The translations under genes were made by a program, and so were the position numbers. Source: an uncultured Burkholderiaceae bacterium (GTDB lineage: Bacteria > Pseudomonadota > Gammaproteobacteria > Burkholderiales > Burkholderiaceae_B). From it: a stretch of DNA of 64,000 nt. The stretch's first letter is position 1. Each line of letters starts with the position of its first letter. The notes under the pieces are model-generated. The model was given only the letters and a program-made list of their open reading frames with translations, was not told the origin of the DNA and made no database searches. Of this stretch, positions 34,557 to 41,889 are shown piece after piece. The stretch is taken from the NCBI GenBank assembly GCA_934525625.1, contig CAKSZL010000002.1, forward strand, positions 124,001 through 188,000. Direction: 5' to 3'.

Positions 34557-35813
34557 TTATTGCGCGGGCGCCGCCGCGCCGGCTTGCCAATGGGCGATGA
34601 TGGCGCGTTCCTCGTCCGTCATGTTGGTGATGTTGCCCAGCGGCATGTAGCCGTTGGCGACCACTTGTTTGATGAGGGTGGGGTTGACCAGCACCTGGGC
34701 TTCGTTTTCCAGGCTGATGCCGGCGGGGGCGGCCGCCATGCCGGGAAAGGTGGGCTTGGCCGAGTGGCATTCCATGCAGCGCGTCTTGACGATGTCCACG
34801 ACCTGCCGGGTGGTGGGGCCGCTGGCCGCGGCATCGGCGCCATCCGCGCCCGTCGCCTGCGCGGCGGGCGGCGCGGCCTGTTGCGAGCTGGGAGCGGCGA
34901 TCCAGCCCACGGCCAGCAGCAGCACCACGCCGGCGATGGGGTAGCCCAGCGCGTTGCGGCCCATGTGCAGCAGCACGAAGTACTGGCGGATCAAGGCCCC
35001 GGCGAAGATGAACAGGCTCATGATGATCCAGGCCTGCGGGTGGGTGTAGGTGAACGAATAGTGGTTGCTGAGCATCAGCAGCACCACGGGCAGCGTGAAA
35101 TAGGTGTTGTGCACCGAGCGCTGCTTGCCGCGCTTGCCGTCCAGCGGATTGGGCGCTTGGCCGCTTTTCAGCGCGTTCACCATGCGGCGCTGCCCCGGGA
35201 TGATCCAGAAGAACACGTTGGCCGACATGCAGGTGGCCATGACCGCGCCCGTGATCAGGAAGGCGGCGCGGCCCGGGAAGAGTTCGCAGCTCAAGTAGGC
35301 CACCGCCACCATCATGACGGCCACGGCAACGCTGAGCAGGCCGTCGCGTTCCATGTTGGGGCTGATGCGGCGACAGAGCTGGTCGTAGATGACCCAACCC
35401 GCAAGCAGGAACAGCACGGCCAGCACGGCCGCCTGCCAGCCCGGCAGCGAAGCCGCCCAGGCCCAGTCGCTGGCGCGGTTCACCAGGTAGAAGTCGGGGC
35501 GCGCCAGGTACATGGCGGCGAACAGCGCAAAGCCCGACAGCCAGGTGGTGTAGGCCTTCCAGAACGACCAGTGCAGGTCGTCGGGCAATTCGGCCGGGTT
35601 GGTCAGGTACTTCTGGTTGTGGTAGAAGCCGCCGCCGTGCACGGCCCACATTTCGCCGAATACGCCGCGCTTTTTGCTTTCGGACGAGGTGGGCGGATGC
35701 AGGCTGTTGTCCAGCATGACGAAATAAATGGATTCGCCTATCCAGGCGATGGCGGCAATGACGTGCAGCCAGCGCAGCAGCAGGTTGCCGTATTCGATCA
35801 GGAAGGCGTGCAT
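34557..35813 (-). CDS. puuD: Urate hydroxylase PuuD (membrane type with C-terminal cytochrome c)
   Basis: Oxidises urate to 5-hydroxyisourate, replacing cofactor-free uricase, with electrons leaving through cytochrome c instead of to oxygen. 418 residues. The N-terminal about 310 residues hold seven to nine membrane helices (W-L-H-V-I-A-A-I-A-W-I-G-E-S near the start). The C-terminal about 90 residues are a cytochrome c domain with C-M-E-C-H at 346-350 and a candidate axial Met in Y-M-P-L-G-N. Its ATG overlaps the uraH stop by one base, so uraH-puuD is one transcript reading away from the gntR gene. Confidence 0.95.
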   Translation of the reverse strand: MHAFLIEYGNLLLRWLHVIAAIAWIGESIYFVMLDNSLHPPTSSESKKRGVFGEMWAVHGGGFYHNQKYLTNPAELPDDLHWSFWKAYTTWLSGFALFAAMYLARPDFYLVNRASDWAWAASLPGWQAAVLAVLFLLAGWVIYDQLCRRISPNMERDGLLSVAVAVMMVAVAYLSCELFPGRAAFLITGAVMATCMSANVFFWIIPGQRRMVNALKSGQAPNPLDGKRGKQRSVHNTYFTLPVVLLMLSNHYSFTYTHPQAWIIMSLFIFAGALIRQYFVLLHMGRNALGYPIAGVVLLLAVGWIAAPSSQQAAPPAAQATGADGADAAASGPTTRQVVDIVKTRCMECHSAKPTFPGMAAAPAGISLENEAQVLVNPTLIKQVVANGYMPLGNITNMTDEERAIIAHWQAGAAAPAQ

Positions 35814-36166
35814 CAGCTACCCCGGTAGGTGGAATAGGCCCAAGGTGTGGCAACCAGGGGAACGTGATAGTTCTGTTCGGGGCTGGCGATGCCGAAGCGC
35901 AGCACGACTTCGTCCAGAAAGCGCGGCTCGGCCATGGGCACGCCCAGCGCGGCGTAGTAGTCGCCCAGCGCGAAGCGCAGCTCGTAGCGGCCGGCCTGCA
36001 TGGCTTCGCCCTCCAGCAGGGGGGTGTCGCAGCGGCCGTCGGCGTTGGTGGCGGTCTGTTTCAGCAGGGTGGATCGGTCGCCCTCGATGCGATGCAGGCT
36101 AAGGCGCACGCCGTGCGCGGGCTTGCCATGCAAAGTGTCCAGGACGTGGGTGGAAAGTTTTCCCAT
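35813..36166 (-). CDS. uraH: 5-hydroxyisourate hydrolase (transthyretin-like)
   Basis: Hydrolyses 5-hydroxyisourate to OHCU, the step after PuuD. 117 residues, normal length. The start is the ATG at 36166 with the conserved N-terminal L-S-T-H-V-L-D (catalytic His), then R-C-D-T-P-L-L, and the C-terminal signature H-V-P-L-V-A-T-P-W-A-Y-S-T-Y-R-G-S. It is divergent from the GntR-type regulator across an operator-bearing region. Confidence 0.96.
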   Translation of the reverse strand: MGKLSTHVLDTLHGKPAHGVRLSLHRIEGDRSTLLKQTATNADGRCDTPLLEGEAMQAGRYELRFALGDYYAALGVPMAEPRFLDEVVLRFGIASPEQNYHVPLVATPWAYSTYRGS

Positions 36167-36246
36167 GGGCTTGTCTCGCTGTTGCTGCCGCCTGTTATGT
36201 ATGGATATCGAATACGGAAAAGTCGCGCGGCCTAGCGCTTTCCCGG

Positions 36247-36299
36247 ATTGTTGACAATTTCTGTTGACGATTCTGTTGCTGCGGCCAATAATTGTCAAT
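36247..36299. promoter_or_regulatory. Palindromic operator candidates for the purine-degradation regulator
   Basis: ATTGTTGACAAT (36247-36258) is a 12-bp palindrome apart from its two central bases, and ATTGTCAAT (36291-36299) is a second half-related palindrome. TTGACAATT (36251-36259) and AATTGTCAA (36290-36298) are also a 9-bp inverted pair. A third, weaker TGTTGACGA lies between. The region is flanked by divergent uraH-puuD and gntR-puuE-uraD genes. FCD-type GntR regulators often bind TTGT-ACAA-like sites, so this is the natural operator. Confidence 0.6.
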
Positions 36300-36357
36300 A
36301 GAAGATTTCCATCATGCACACCGGTCTGCGCCTGTGTGCGCTCAACCGTTTTTCGCC

Positions 36358-37131
36358 ATGGCCCATAAACGTCCTCCGGTCTCCGATGCCGCGCTGGAAG
36401 CGCCCAGACCCTCTTCCTTTCTGGAAGGGCGGGCGGGGGCGTCCGACATCGACCGCGTCCACGCCGAAATCTTCGACGCCATGATGGACGGCCGGCTCAA
36501 GCCCGGCGCCAAACTCACCGAATCCTCGCTATGCGACATCTTCCGCTGTTCGCGCGCCACGGTGCGCGGGGCGCTGGCGCAGTTGGCGCACGACAGGCTG
36601 GTGGTGCTGCAACCGCATCGCGGAGCCTTCGTCTGGCTGCCCAGCCCCAAGGAAACCCGCGACGTCTTCGAGGCCCGGCGCGACCTGGAAGACGTGCTCA
36701 TCGACCGCCTGCTGGGCTTGCCCGACCTGGCCGAACGGCTGGCGTCCATGCGCGAACTGGTCGAGCGCGAGCAGCGCGCTTTCGAATCCGGCGACCGCGT
36801 CAGCTGGCTGCGCCTGTCGCACGCTTTTCACGTGCGGCTGGCGCAGCTTACCGGCAACGACGTGCTCACCGAGATGATCCACGTGCTGTGCGCGCGCAGT
36901 ACGCTCATCGTGGCGTGCTACGACTCTCCGGGCGCGCATACCTGCTCGTACGACGAGCACGCCCGCATACTCGATCTCTTGGCGGCCGGCGACCGCGACG
37001 CCGTGCGCGCGGCCATGCAGCATCATTTGCAAGCTTGCGAGCACCGGCTGCGCCATGCCGAAGAACCCGTGCTCGACCCCTGGTCTGCATTCAGCGTCAA
37101 ACCCGGCAAAAAGGTGGCCCATGCAATCTGA
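36358..37131 (+). CDS. GntR-family transcriptional regulator (FCD type) of purine degradation
   Basis: A 257-residue regulator: winged helix-turn-helix at about residues 35-100 (L-T-E-S-S-L-C-D-I-F-R-C-S-R-A-T-V-R-G-A-L is the HTH) and an all-helical FCD ligand domain (about 105-235; F-E-A-R-R-D-L-E, H-A-F-H-V-R-L-A, H-x-R-I-L-D-L-L-A-A-G-D). Position at the head of the purine genes argues that it senses an intermediate such as allantoin or urate. The start is the ATG at 36358; the frame opens further up only with a TTG. It overlaps puuE by 11 nt. Confidence 0.9.
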   Translation: MAHKRPPVSDAALEAPRPSSFLEGRAGASDIDRVHAEIFDAMMDGRLKPGAKLTESSLCDIFRCSRATVRGALAQLAHDRLVVLQPHRGAFVWLPSPKETRDVFEARRDLEDVLIDRLLGLPDLAERLASMRELVEREQRAFESGDRVSWLRLSHAFHVRLAQLTGNDVLTEMIHVLCARSTLIVACYDSPGAHTCSYDEHARILDLLAAGDRDAVRAAMQHHLQACEHRLRHAEEPVLDPWSAFSVKPGKKVAHAI

Positions 37132-38059
37132 TTACCCACGCGATCTCGTCGGCTACGGCCGTAATCCGCCCCAGGCGTACTGGCCCGGCAACGCCCGCGT
37201 CGCCGTGCAGTTCGTGCTGAACTACGAAGAGGGTGGCGAAAACTGCGTGTTGCATGGCGATCCGGCTTCAGAGCAGTTTCTGTCCGAAATCGTCGGTGCG
37301 GCGGCGTACCCCGACCGCCATCTGTCCATGGAGTCCATCTACGAGTACGGCTCGCGCGTGGGCGTCTGGCGCATCTTGCGCGAGTTCGAGCGCCGCGGCC
37401 TGCCGCTAACCATCTTCGGCGTGGGCATGGCGCTCGAACGCCATCCCGACGTAGCCAGCGCCTGCGTCGAGCTGGGGCACGAAATCGCCGCGCACGGCTA
37501 TCGATGGATTCATTATCAATCGGTGCCCGAAGACATCGAACGCGCGCACATGCGCCAGTGCATCAAAACCTTCGAAACGCTCACGGGCAGTCGCCCGCTG
37601 GGCTGGTACACCGGGCGCGACAGCCCGCGCACGCGCCGCCTGGTGGTCGAAGAGGGCGGTTTTCTGTACGACTCCGACTACTACGGCGACGACCTGCCTT
37701 TCTGGATGCAAGTCGAAACCTCGGACGGCGCCATGCATCCGCATCTCATCGTGCCCTATACGCTGGATACCAACGATATGCGTTTCGCAACGCCGCAGGG
37801 CTTCAACACGGGCGACCACTTTCTGGCCTATCTGAAAGACGCTTTCGACGTCCTGTATGCCGAAGGCGAGCAAACGCCGCGCATGCTGTCGGTGGGCCTG
37901 CACGCGCGCCTCATCGGCCGGCCGGGGCGTTTCGCCGGCCTGCAGCGCTTTCTCGATTACGTGCAGCGGCACGACAAGGTGTGGGTCTGCCGGCGCGTGG
38001 ACATCGCGCGCCACTGGATGGCCGAGCATCCTCACCCCGGCGCCGGCACTTCGGCCTGA
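37121..38059 (+). CDS. puuE: Allantoinase PuuE (polysaccharide-deacetylase-like)
   Basis: Cofactor-independent allantoinase that opens allantoin to allantoate. 312 residues of the NodB/polysaccharide-deacetylase fold, with N-terminal Y-P-R-D-L-V-G-Y-G-R-N-P-P, E-I-A-A-H-G-Y-R-W-I-H-Y, G-W-Y-T-G-R-D-S-P-R-T-R and F-L-Y-D-S-D-Y-Y-G-D-D-L-P-F-W, all typical of PuuE. The start at 37121 lies inside the end of the regulator gene. uraD follows 13 nt later. Confidence 0.95.
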   Translation: MQSDYPRDLVGYGRNPPQAYWPGNARVAVQFVLNYEEGGENCVLHGDPASEQFLSEIVGAAAYPDRHLSMESIYEYGSRVGVWRILREFERRGLPLTIFGVGMALERHPDVASACVELGHEIAAHGYRWIHYQSVPEDIERAHMRQCIKTFETLTGSRPLGWYTGRDSPRTRRLVVEEGGFLYDSDYYGDDLPFWMQVETSDGAMHPHLIVPYTLDTNDMRFATPQGFNTGDHFLAYLKDAFDVLYAEGEQTPRMLSVGLHARLIGRPGRFAGLQRFLDYVQRHDKVWVCRRVDIARHWMAEHPHPGAGTSA

Positions 38060-38072
38060 ACAGGAGTCAAAC

Positions 38073-38597
38073 ATGACCGCAACCATCACCCTGGACGCCC
38101 TGAACGAATTGCCGGACGACGCTTTCGTCAACCTGCTGGGCGGCATATTCGAGCATTCCCCCTGGGTGGCGCGGGACGCCGCCCCCAAGCGTCCCTTCGC
38201 CGGCATCGATGCCTTGCATCAAACCATGGTGGCCTGCATCAAGGCCGCCGGCAAAGAGGCGCAACTGAAGCTGATCCGGGCCCACCCCGAACTGGCCGGC
38301 AAGGCGGCGGTGCGCGGCGAATTGACGGCCGAATCGGCTTCCGAGCAAAGCGGAGCGGGGCTGGACCAATGCTCGCCCCAGGAATACGCCCAACTGACGG
38401 CCCTGAACCAGGCCTACCGCGAGAAATTCGGCTTTCCCTTCATCATCGCGGTGCGCGGCCTGAACCGCAGCCGCATTATCCAGGCCTTCGAGCGGCGTCT
38501 GGCCAACAGCTACGACGACGAGTTCAACGAATGCCTCGAACAGATCTACACCATAGGCGAGCTGCGTTTGCACACGCTGATAAGCAGTGATCGATAG
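38073..38597 (+). CDS. uraD: OHCU decarboxylase
   Basis: Decarboxylates 2-oxo-4-hydroxy-4-carboxy-5-ureidoimidazoline to S-allantoin. 174 residues, all-helical. Motifs F-E-H-S-P-W-V-A (catalytic His), I-R-A-H-P-E-L-A-G-K-A, and Y-R-E-K-F-G-F-P-F-I-I-A-V-R-G are diagnostic. The start is the ATG at 38073 after CAGGAG. It acts between UraH and PuuE. A family B repeat separates it from alc. Confidence 0.96.
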   Translation: MTATITLDALNELPDDAFVNLLGGIFEHSPWVARDAAPKRPFAGIDALHQTMVACIKAAGKEAQLKLIRAHPELAGKAAVRGELTAESASEQSGAGLDQCSPQEYAQLTALNQAYREKFGFPFIIAVRGLNRSRIIQAFERRLANSYDDEFNECLEQIYTIGELRLHTLISSDR

Positions 38598-38605
38598 CTG
38601 TTCCT

Positions 38606-38712
38606 TATCCCATTTCCATATCAAACGATGACTTTGTCGACTTTGCTTGCCGTACGATTTGACCTGTCTGCGCTTCGTCTTCGCGTACTCGTTTGATCTG
38701 GAATTGGAATTA
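38606..38712. repeat. Family B structured repeat, single copy
   Basis: Left arm CCATTTCCATATCAAACGA (38610-38628) faces right arm TCGTTTGATCTGGAATTGG (38689-38707), imperfectly paired. Compared with the copies at 7762-7965 the arm reads ATCAAACGA/TCGTTTGAT instead of ATCGAACGA/TCGTTCGAT: both sides changed together. The inner core TTGCCGTACGATTTGACCTG has lost its GTAC partner. The copy interrupts the uraD-alc spacing in the purine island. Confidence 0.82.
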
Positions 38713-38741
38713 CTACCCTTTTGAATTTGGAGTGATGCGTC

Positions 38742-39782
38742 ATGGTTGCACCCAATTTGCCGGTCGGCACGGTATTGCAGTCTCCCCCGGTGGAGCTGCC
38801 CGCGTTCGCCACGCGTTACGTCAATCTGGCCGCCGGCGACATCGGGGCCAAGGTCGTCGAATGTTCCGACGACTTCTTCGGCGCCGCCGAGCGCATGCTC
38901 GGGGCCGGCGGCTCGATTTTCATCGTCGGCAAGTTCGACGACCATGGCAAATGGGTGGACGGCTGGGAAACCCAGCGCCGGCGCCACGGCGGCCACGACT
39001 ACGCCGTCGTCAAGCTCGGCTGGCCCGGCGTCATCAAGGGCCTGGACATCGACACCAGCCACTTCACCGGCAACTATCCCCAGGCGGCCTCGGTGCAAGT
39101 CTGCCACTGCGACGGCGAACCCGGCGCCGGCACCGAATGGACGGAGCTCGTGCCGGCCTACGGCCTGTCGGCCAGCTCGCACCATTTCATCGAGATCGAC
39201 GATGCGCGCACCTGGACACACGTGCGCCTGAATATTTATCCGGACGGCGGCGTCGCCCGCTTTCGCGTGTACGGCCAGCCCGCCTGCGACTGGAGCGGCA
39301 GCGACCCGCAAGCACTGCACGAGGTGTCCGCGCTGCGCCTGGGCGGGCGGCTGGTGGGCTATAGCGATGCGCACTTCGGCGACCCCTCGCGCGTGCTGAT
39401 GGCCGGGCGCGGCGTCAACATGGGAGACGGCTGGGAAACCCGCCGCCGCCGCGAACCGGGCTTCGATTGGCTGGTCATCGAACTCGGCCACGCCGTAACG
39501 GTCGAAAAAGTAGAGATAGACACGGCGCACTTCAAGGGCAATTACCCGGCGCAGGTGTCGCTGCAGGCCGCGCGCGTCGAGGCCAGCACCGATGCGTCCA
39601 TCATCACCCAGGCCATGTTCTGGCCCGAACTGATGGGCCCGCAGCCCACCCAGATGGACAAGCAGCATTTCTATGAAGGCGGGCAGTTGCAGGCGCTGGG
39701 CCCCGTTACGCACGTGCGCGTCAACATGTACCCCGATGGCGGTATCAGCCGCGTGCGTATCTGGGGTAAGCTGGCTAAGTAA
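38742..39782 (+). CDS. alc: Allantoicase
   Basis: Hydrolyses allantoate to ureidoglycolate and urea. 346 residues made of two repeated jelly-roll domains: V-D-G-W-E-T-Q-R-R-R-x-G-G-H-D-Y-A-V-V-K-L-G in the first and G-D-G-W-E-T-R-R-R-R-E-P-G-F-D-W-L-V-I-E-L-G in the second, each followed by I-D-T-x-x-F-x-G-N-Y-P. The internal duplication is the family hallmark. The start is the ATG at 38742 with TTGGAG upstream. Confidence 0.96.
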   Translation: MVAPNLPVGTVLQSPPVELPAFATRYVNLAAGDIGAKVVECSDDFFGAAERMLGAGGSIFIVGKFDDHGKWVDGWETQRRRHGGHDYAVVKLGWPGVIKGLDIDTSHFTGNYPQAASVQVCHCDGEPGAGTEWTELVPAYGLSASSHHFIEIDDARTWTHVRLNIYPDGGVARFRVYGQPACDWSGSDPQALHEVSALRLGGRLVGYSDAHFGDPSRVLMAGRGVNMGDGWETRRRREPGFDWLVIELGHAVTVEKVEIDTAHFKGNYPAQVSLQAARVEASTDASIITQAMFWPELMGPQPTQMDKQHFYEGGQLQALGPVTHVRVNMYPDGGISRVRIWGKLAK

Positions 39783-39789
39783 ACCTGCC

Positions 39790-39814
39790 AGCCGCGGCCG
39801 GCATGGCCGCGGCT
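39790..39814. other. Perfect hairpin between alc and allA
   Basis: AGCCGCGGCC (39790-39799) and GGCCGCGGCT (39805-39814) form a 10-bp perfect stem with a GGCAT loop, 7 nt after the alc stop. There is no T-tract, so it may stabilise the upstream RNA end or tune the ratio of alc to allA-xdh expression rather than stop transcription. Confidence 0.5.
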
Positions 39815-39900
39815 GACGGTAACGTCAGGCAACAGCAGGGCAACAACAAGGCATCCGGCGCAAGCGGGTTGAGGACGCCGGAGCCGCAAGGAGACATTGG

Positions 39901-40437
39901 ATGCCGACAGAGCCTATTTCGCTCGAACCGTTGGACAAGGCGAATTTCGCGCCATTCGGCGACGTCATCGACCTGAGCGCCGACTGGTTTCCGATCAATC
40001 AGGGCACCACGCGCCGCTACCATGCATTGGGCGGCGTCCAGTTGCTGGGCGAGGGCGCCCAGGGCGTGATCAGCCTGGCGGTGGCCAAGCGGGCGGCGAC
40101 GCCCATCACGGTGCGCATGCTGGAGCGCCACCCCCTGGGCAGCCAGGCATGGATACCGCGCACCCAGGCGCCGTTCATCGTGGTCGTGGCGCCCAATGGT
40201 TCGGACGACAAGCCCGACGAATCGCGCATACGCGCCTTTTATGCGCGCGCCGACCAAGGCGTCAATTACCACGCCGGGGTGTGGCATCACCCCTTGCTCA
40301 GCCTGGCCGAAGAAGGGCAGTTCATCGTGGTCGACCGCGACGGGCCGGGAAACAATTGCGATGAGGCCGATCTGGCGTCTGTGCGCAGGGTCGAAGCCGG
40401 CGTCCCGAGAGGCGAACAGCGGGAGGGCGCGCTATGA
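39901..40437 (+). CDS. allA: Ureidoglycolate lyase
   Basis: Splits ureidoglycolate into glyoxylate and urea, ending the pathway. 178 residues of the AllA cupin-like family: N-terminal F-A-P-F-G-D-V-I-D, M-L-E-R-H-P-L-G-S-Q-A-W-I-P, F-I-V-V-V-A-P-N, and G-V-N-Y-H-A-G-V-W-H-H-P-L-L. The start is the ATG at 39901 after AAGGAG. Its stop overlaps xdhA by 4 nt. Confidence 0.95.
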   Translation: MPTEPISLEPLDKANFAPFGDVIDLSADWFPINQGTTRRYHALGGVQLLGEGAQGVISLAVAKRAATPITVRMLERHPLGSQAWIPRTQAPFIVVVAPNGSDDKPDESRIRAFYARADQGVNYHAGVWHHPLLSLAEEGQFIVVDRDGPGNNCDEADLASVRRVEAGVPRGEQREGAL

Positions 40438-41879
40438 GCACCAGGCAAACCATTCGTTTCTACCTGAACGGCCAGCGTCACGAGATACGGCCGGAATCGC
40501 ATACGCAAACCTTGCTGCAATACCTGCGCGAAAACTTGCGCCTGAGCGGCACCAAGGAGGGCTGCGCCGAAGGCGACTGCGGCGCCTGCACCGTGGCGGA
40601 GGCCACGCTGGATGCGCAAGGCGAAGTCAGCCTGAACGCCGTCAACGCCTGCATACGCTTTCTGCCCACTTTCGACGGCAAGGCCATCTGGACGGTCGAA
40701 GGCATTGCCGACGGCCAGGCCCTGCACCCGGCGCAGCAATCGATGATCGACCATCACGGTTCGCAATGCGGATTCTGTACGCCGGGCTTCGTGATGTCCA
40801 TGTACGCCATGTACCAGAACGGCAAGACGCGGCCCGTACGCGAAGAGGTGCTCGACCATCTGTCGGGCAATCTGTGCCGCTGCACGGGCTATCGCCCCAT
40901 TATCGATGCCGCCATGCACATGGGCGATTATGCGGCGCAGCACCTGGATTTCGCCCGGATCAAGCAGCAATTGCAGGCCTTGCGCGAAGAATCCCAAGGC
41001 CAGGTGCTGCATTGGGAAGAGGCTGGCCAGCATTATTTCGCGCCGCACACGGCCGAAGCGCTTTCCGCCTGCTATGCCGAGCATCCCGATGCCGTGCTGC
41101 TGGCCGGCGGCACCGACGTCGGGCTGTGGGTGACCAAGCTGCTCATGCGCCTGGACACCGTCATCTATCTGGGCGACGCGCTCGACCTGCAAACGCTGGA
41201 AAAGCGCGACGGCTACCTGCGCATCGGCGCCGCCGTGCCGCTCAACGACGGCTATCGCGCCCTGACGCAAGAGTATCCCGAGGCCACGGAGCTCTGGAAG
41301 CGCTTCGCCTCCATGCCCATACGCAATTCAGGCACCCTGGTGGGCAACGTGGCCAACGGTTCGCCCATCGGCGACAGCGCGCCCTTGCTGATCGCCTTGG
41401 GCGCCGTCGTGGTGCTGCGCAAGGGCGACCGCCGGCGCGAGCTGCCGCTGGAATCCCTGTACCTGGACTACCGCAAGCAAGACCGCGAGCCCGGCGAATG
41501 GCTGGAAACCTTGTTGGTGCCGGTGCGCCAGCCGGGCCTGCGCGTGGCGACCTATAAGCTGTCCAAGCGCAACGACCAGGATATTTCCGCCGTGTGCGGC
41601 GCTTATGCCCTAAGATTGGACGAAGGCCGCGTGGCCGAGGTGCGCATCGCCCACGGCGGCATGGCGGCGACCTCGCGGCGCGCCCCGAGCGCCGAACAGG
41701 CCCTGTTGGGCCAGGCCTGGGAAGACGCCGCCGTGCAGCAGGCCATGCAGGCGCTGGCCCAAGACTACCATCCCATGACCGATATGCGCGCCAGCAGCGC
41801 ATATCGCCTCAAAGCTGCACAAAACCTGTTGTATCGTTTCTATCTGGAAAGCACAGGCGCGCAGTTGACGCGTGTTTGA
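40434..41879 (+). CDS. xdhA: Xanthine dehydrogenase small subunit (2Fe-2S and FAD)
   Basis: Electron-transfer subunit of xanthine dehydrogenase. 481 residues: an N-terminal ferredoxin-type cluster (C-A-E-G-D-C-G-A-C, with a further Cys), a second helical 2Fe-2S domain (C-G-F-C-T-P-G-F and C-R-C-T-G-Y-R-P), then an FAD domain (L-L-A-G-G-T-D-V-G-L-W-V, I-R-N-S-G-T-L-V-G-N-V-A-N-G-S-P-I-G-D) and a C-terminal CO-dehydrogenase-flavoprotein domain. It passes electrons from XdhB to NAD. It overlaps allA by 4 nt, and xdhB starts 11 nt after its stop. Confidence 0.97.
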   Translation: MSTRQTIRFYLNGQRHEIRPESHTQTLLQYLRENLRLSGTKEGCAEGDCGACTVAEATLDAQGEVSLNAVNACIRFLPTFDGKAIWTVEGIADGQALHPAQQSMIDHHGSQCGFCTPGFVMSMYAMYQNGKTRPVREEVLDHLSGNLCRCTGYRPIIDAAMHMGDYAAQHLDFARIKQQLQALREESQGQVLHWEEAGQHYFAPHTAEALSACYAEHPDAVLLAGGTDVGLWVTKLLMRLDTVIYLGDALDLQTLEKRDGYLRIGAAVPLNDGYRALTQEYPEATELWKRFASMPIRNSGTLVGNVANGSPIGDSAPLLIALGAVVVLRKGDRRRELPLESLYLDYRKQDREPGEWLETLLVPVRQPGLRVATYKLSKRNDQDISAVCGAYALRLDEGRVAEVRIAHGGMAATSRRAPSAEQALLGQAWEDAAVQQAMQALAQDYHPMTDMRASSAYRLKAAQNLLYRFYLESTGAQLTRV

Positions 41880-41889
41880 GGAGACAGCC

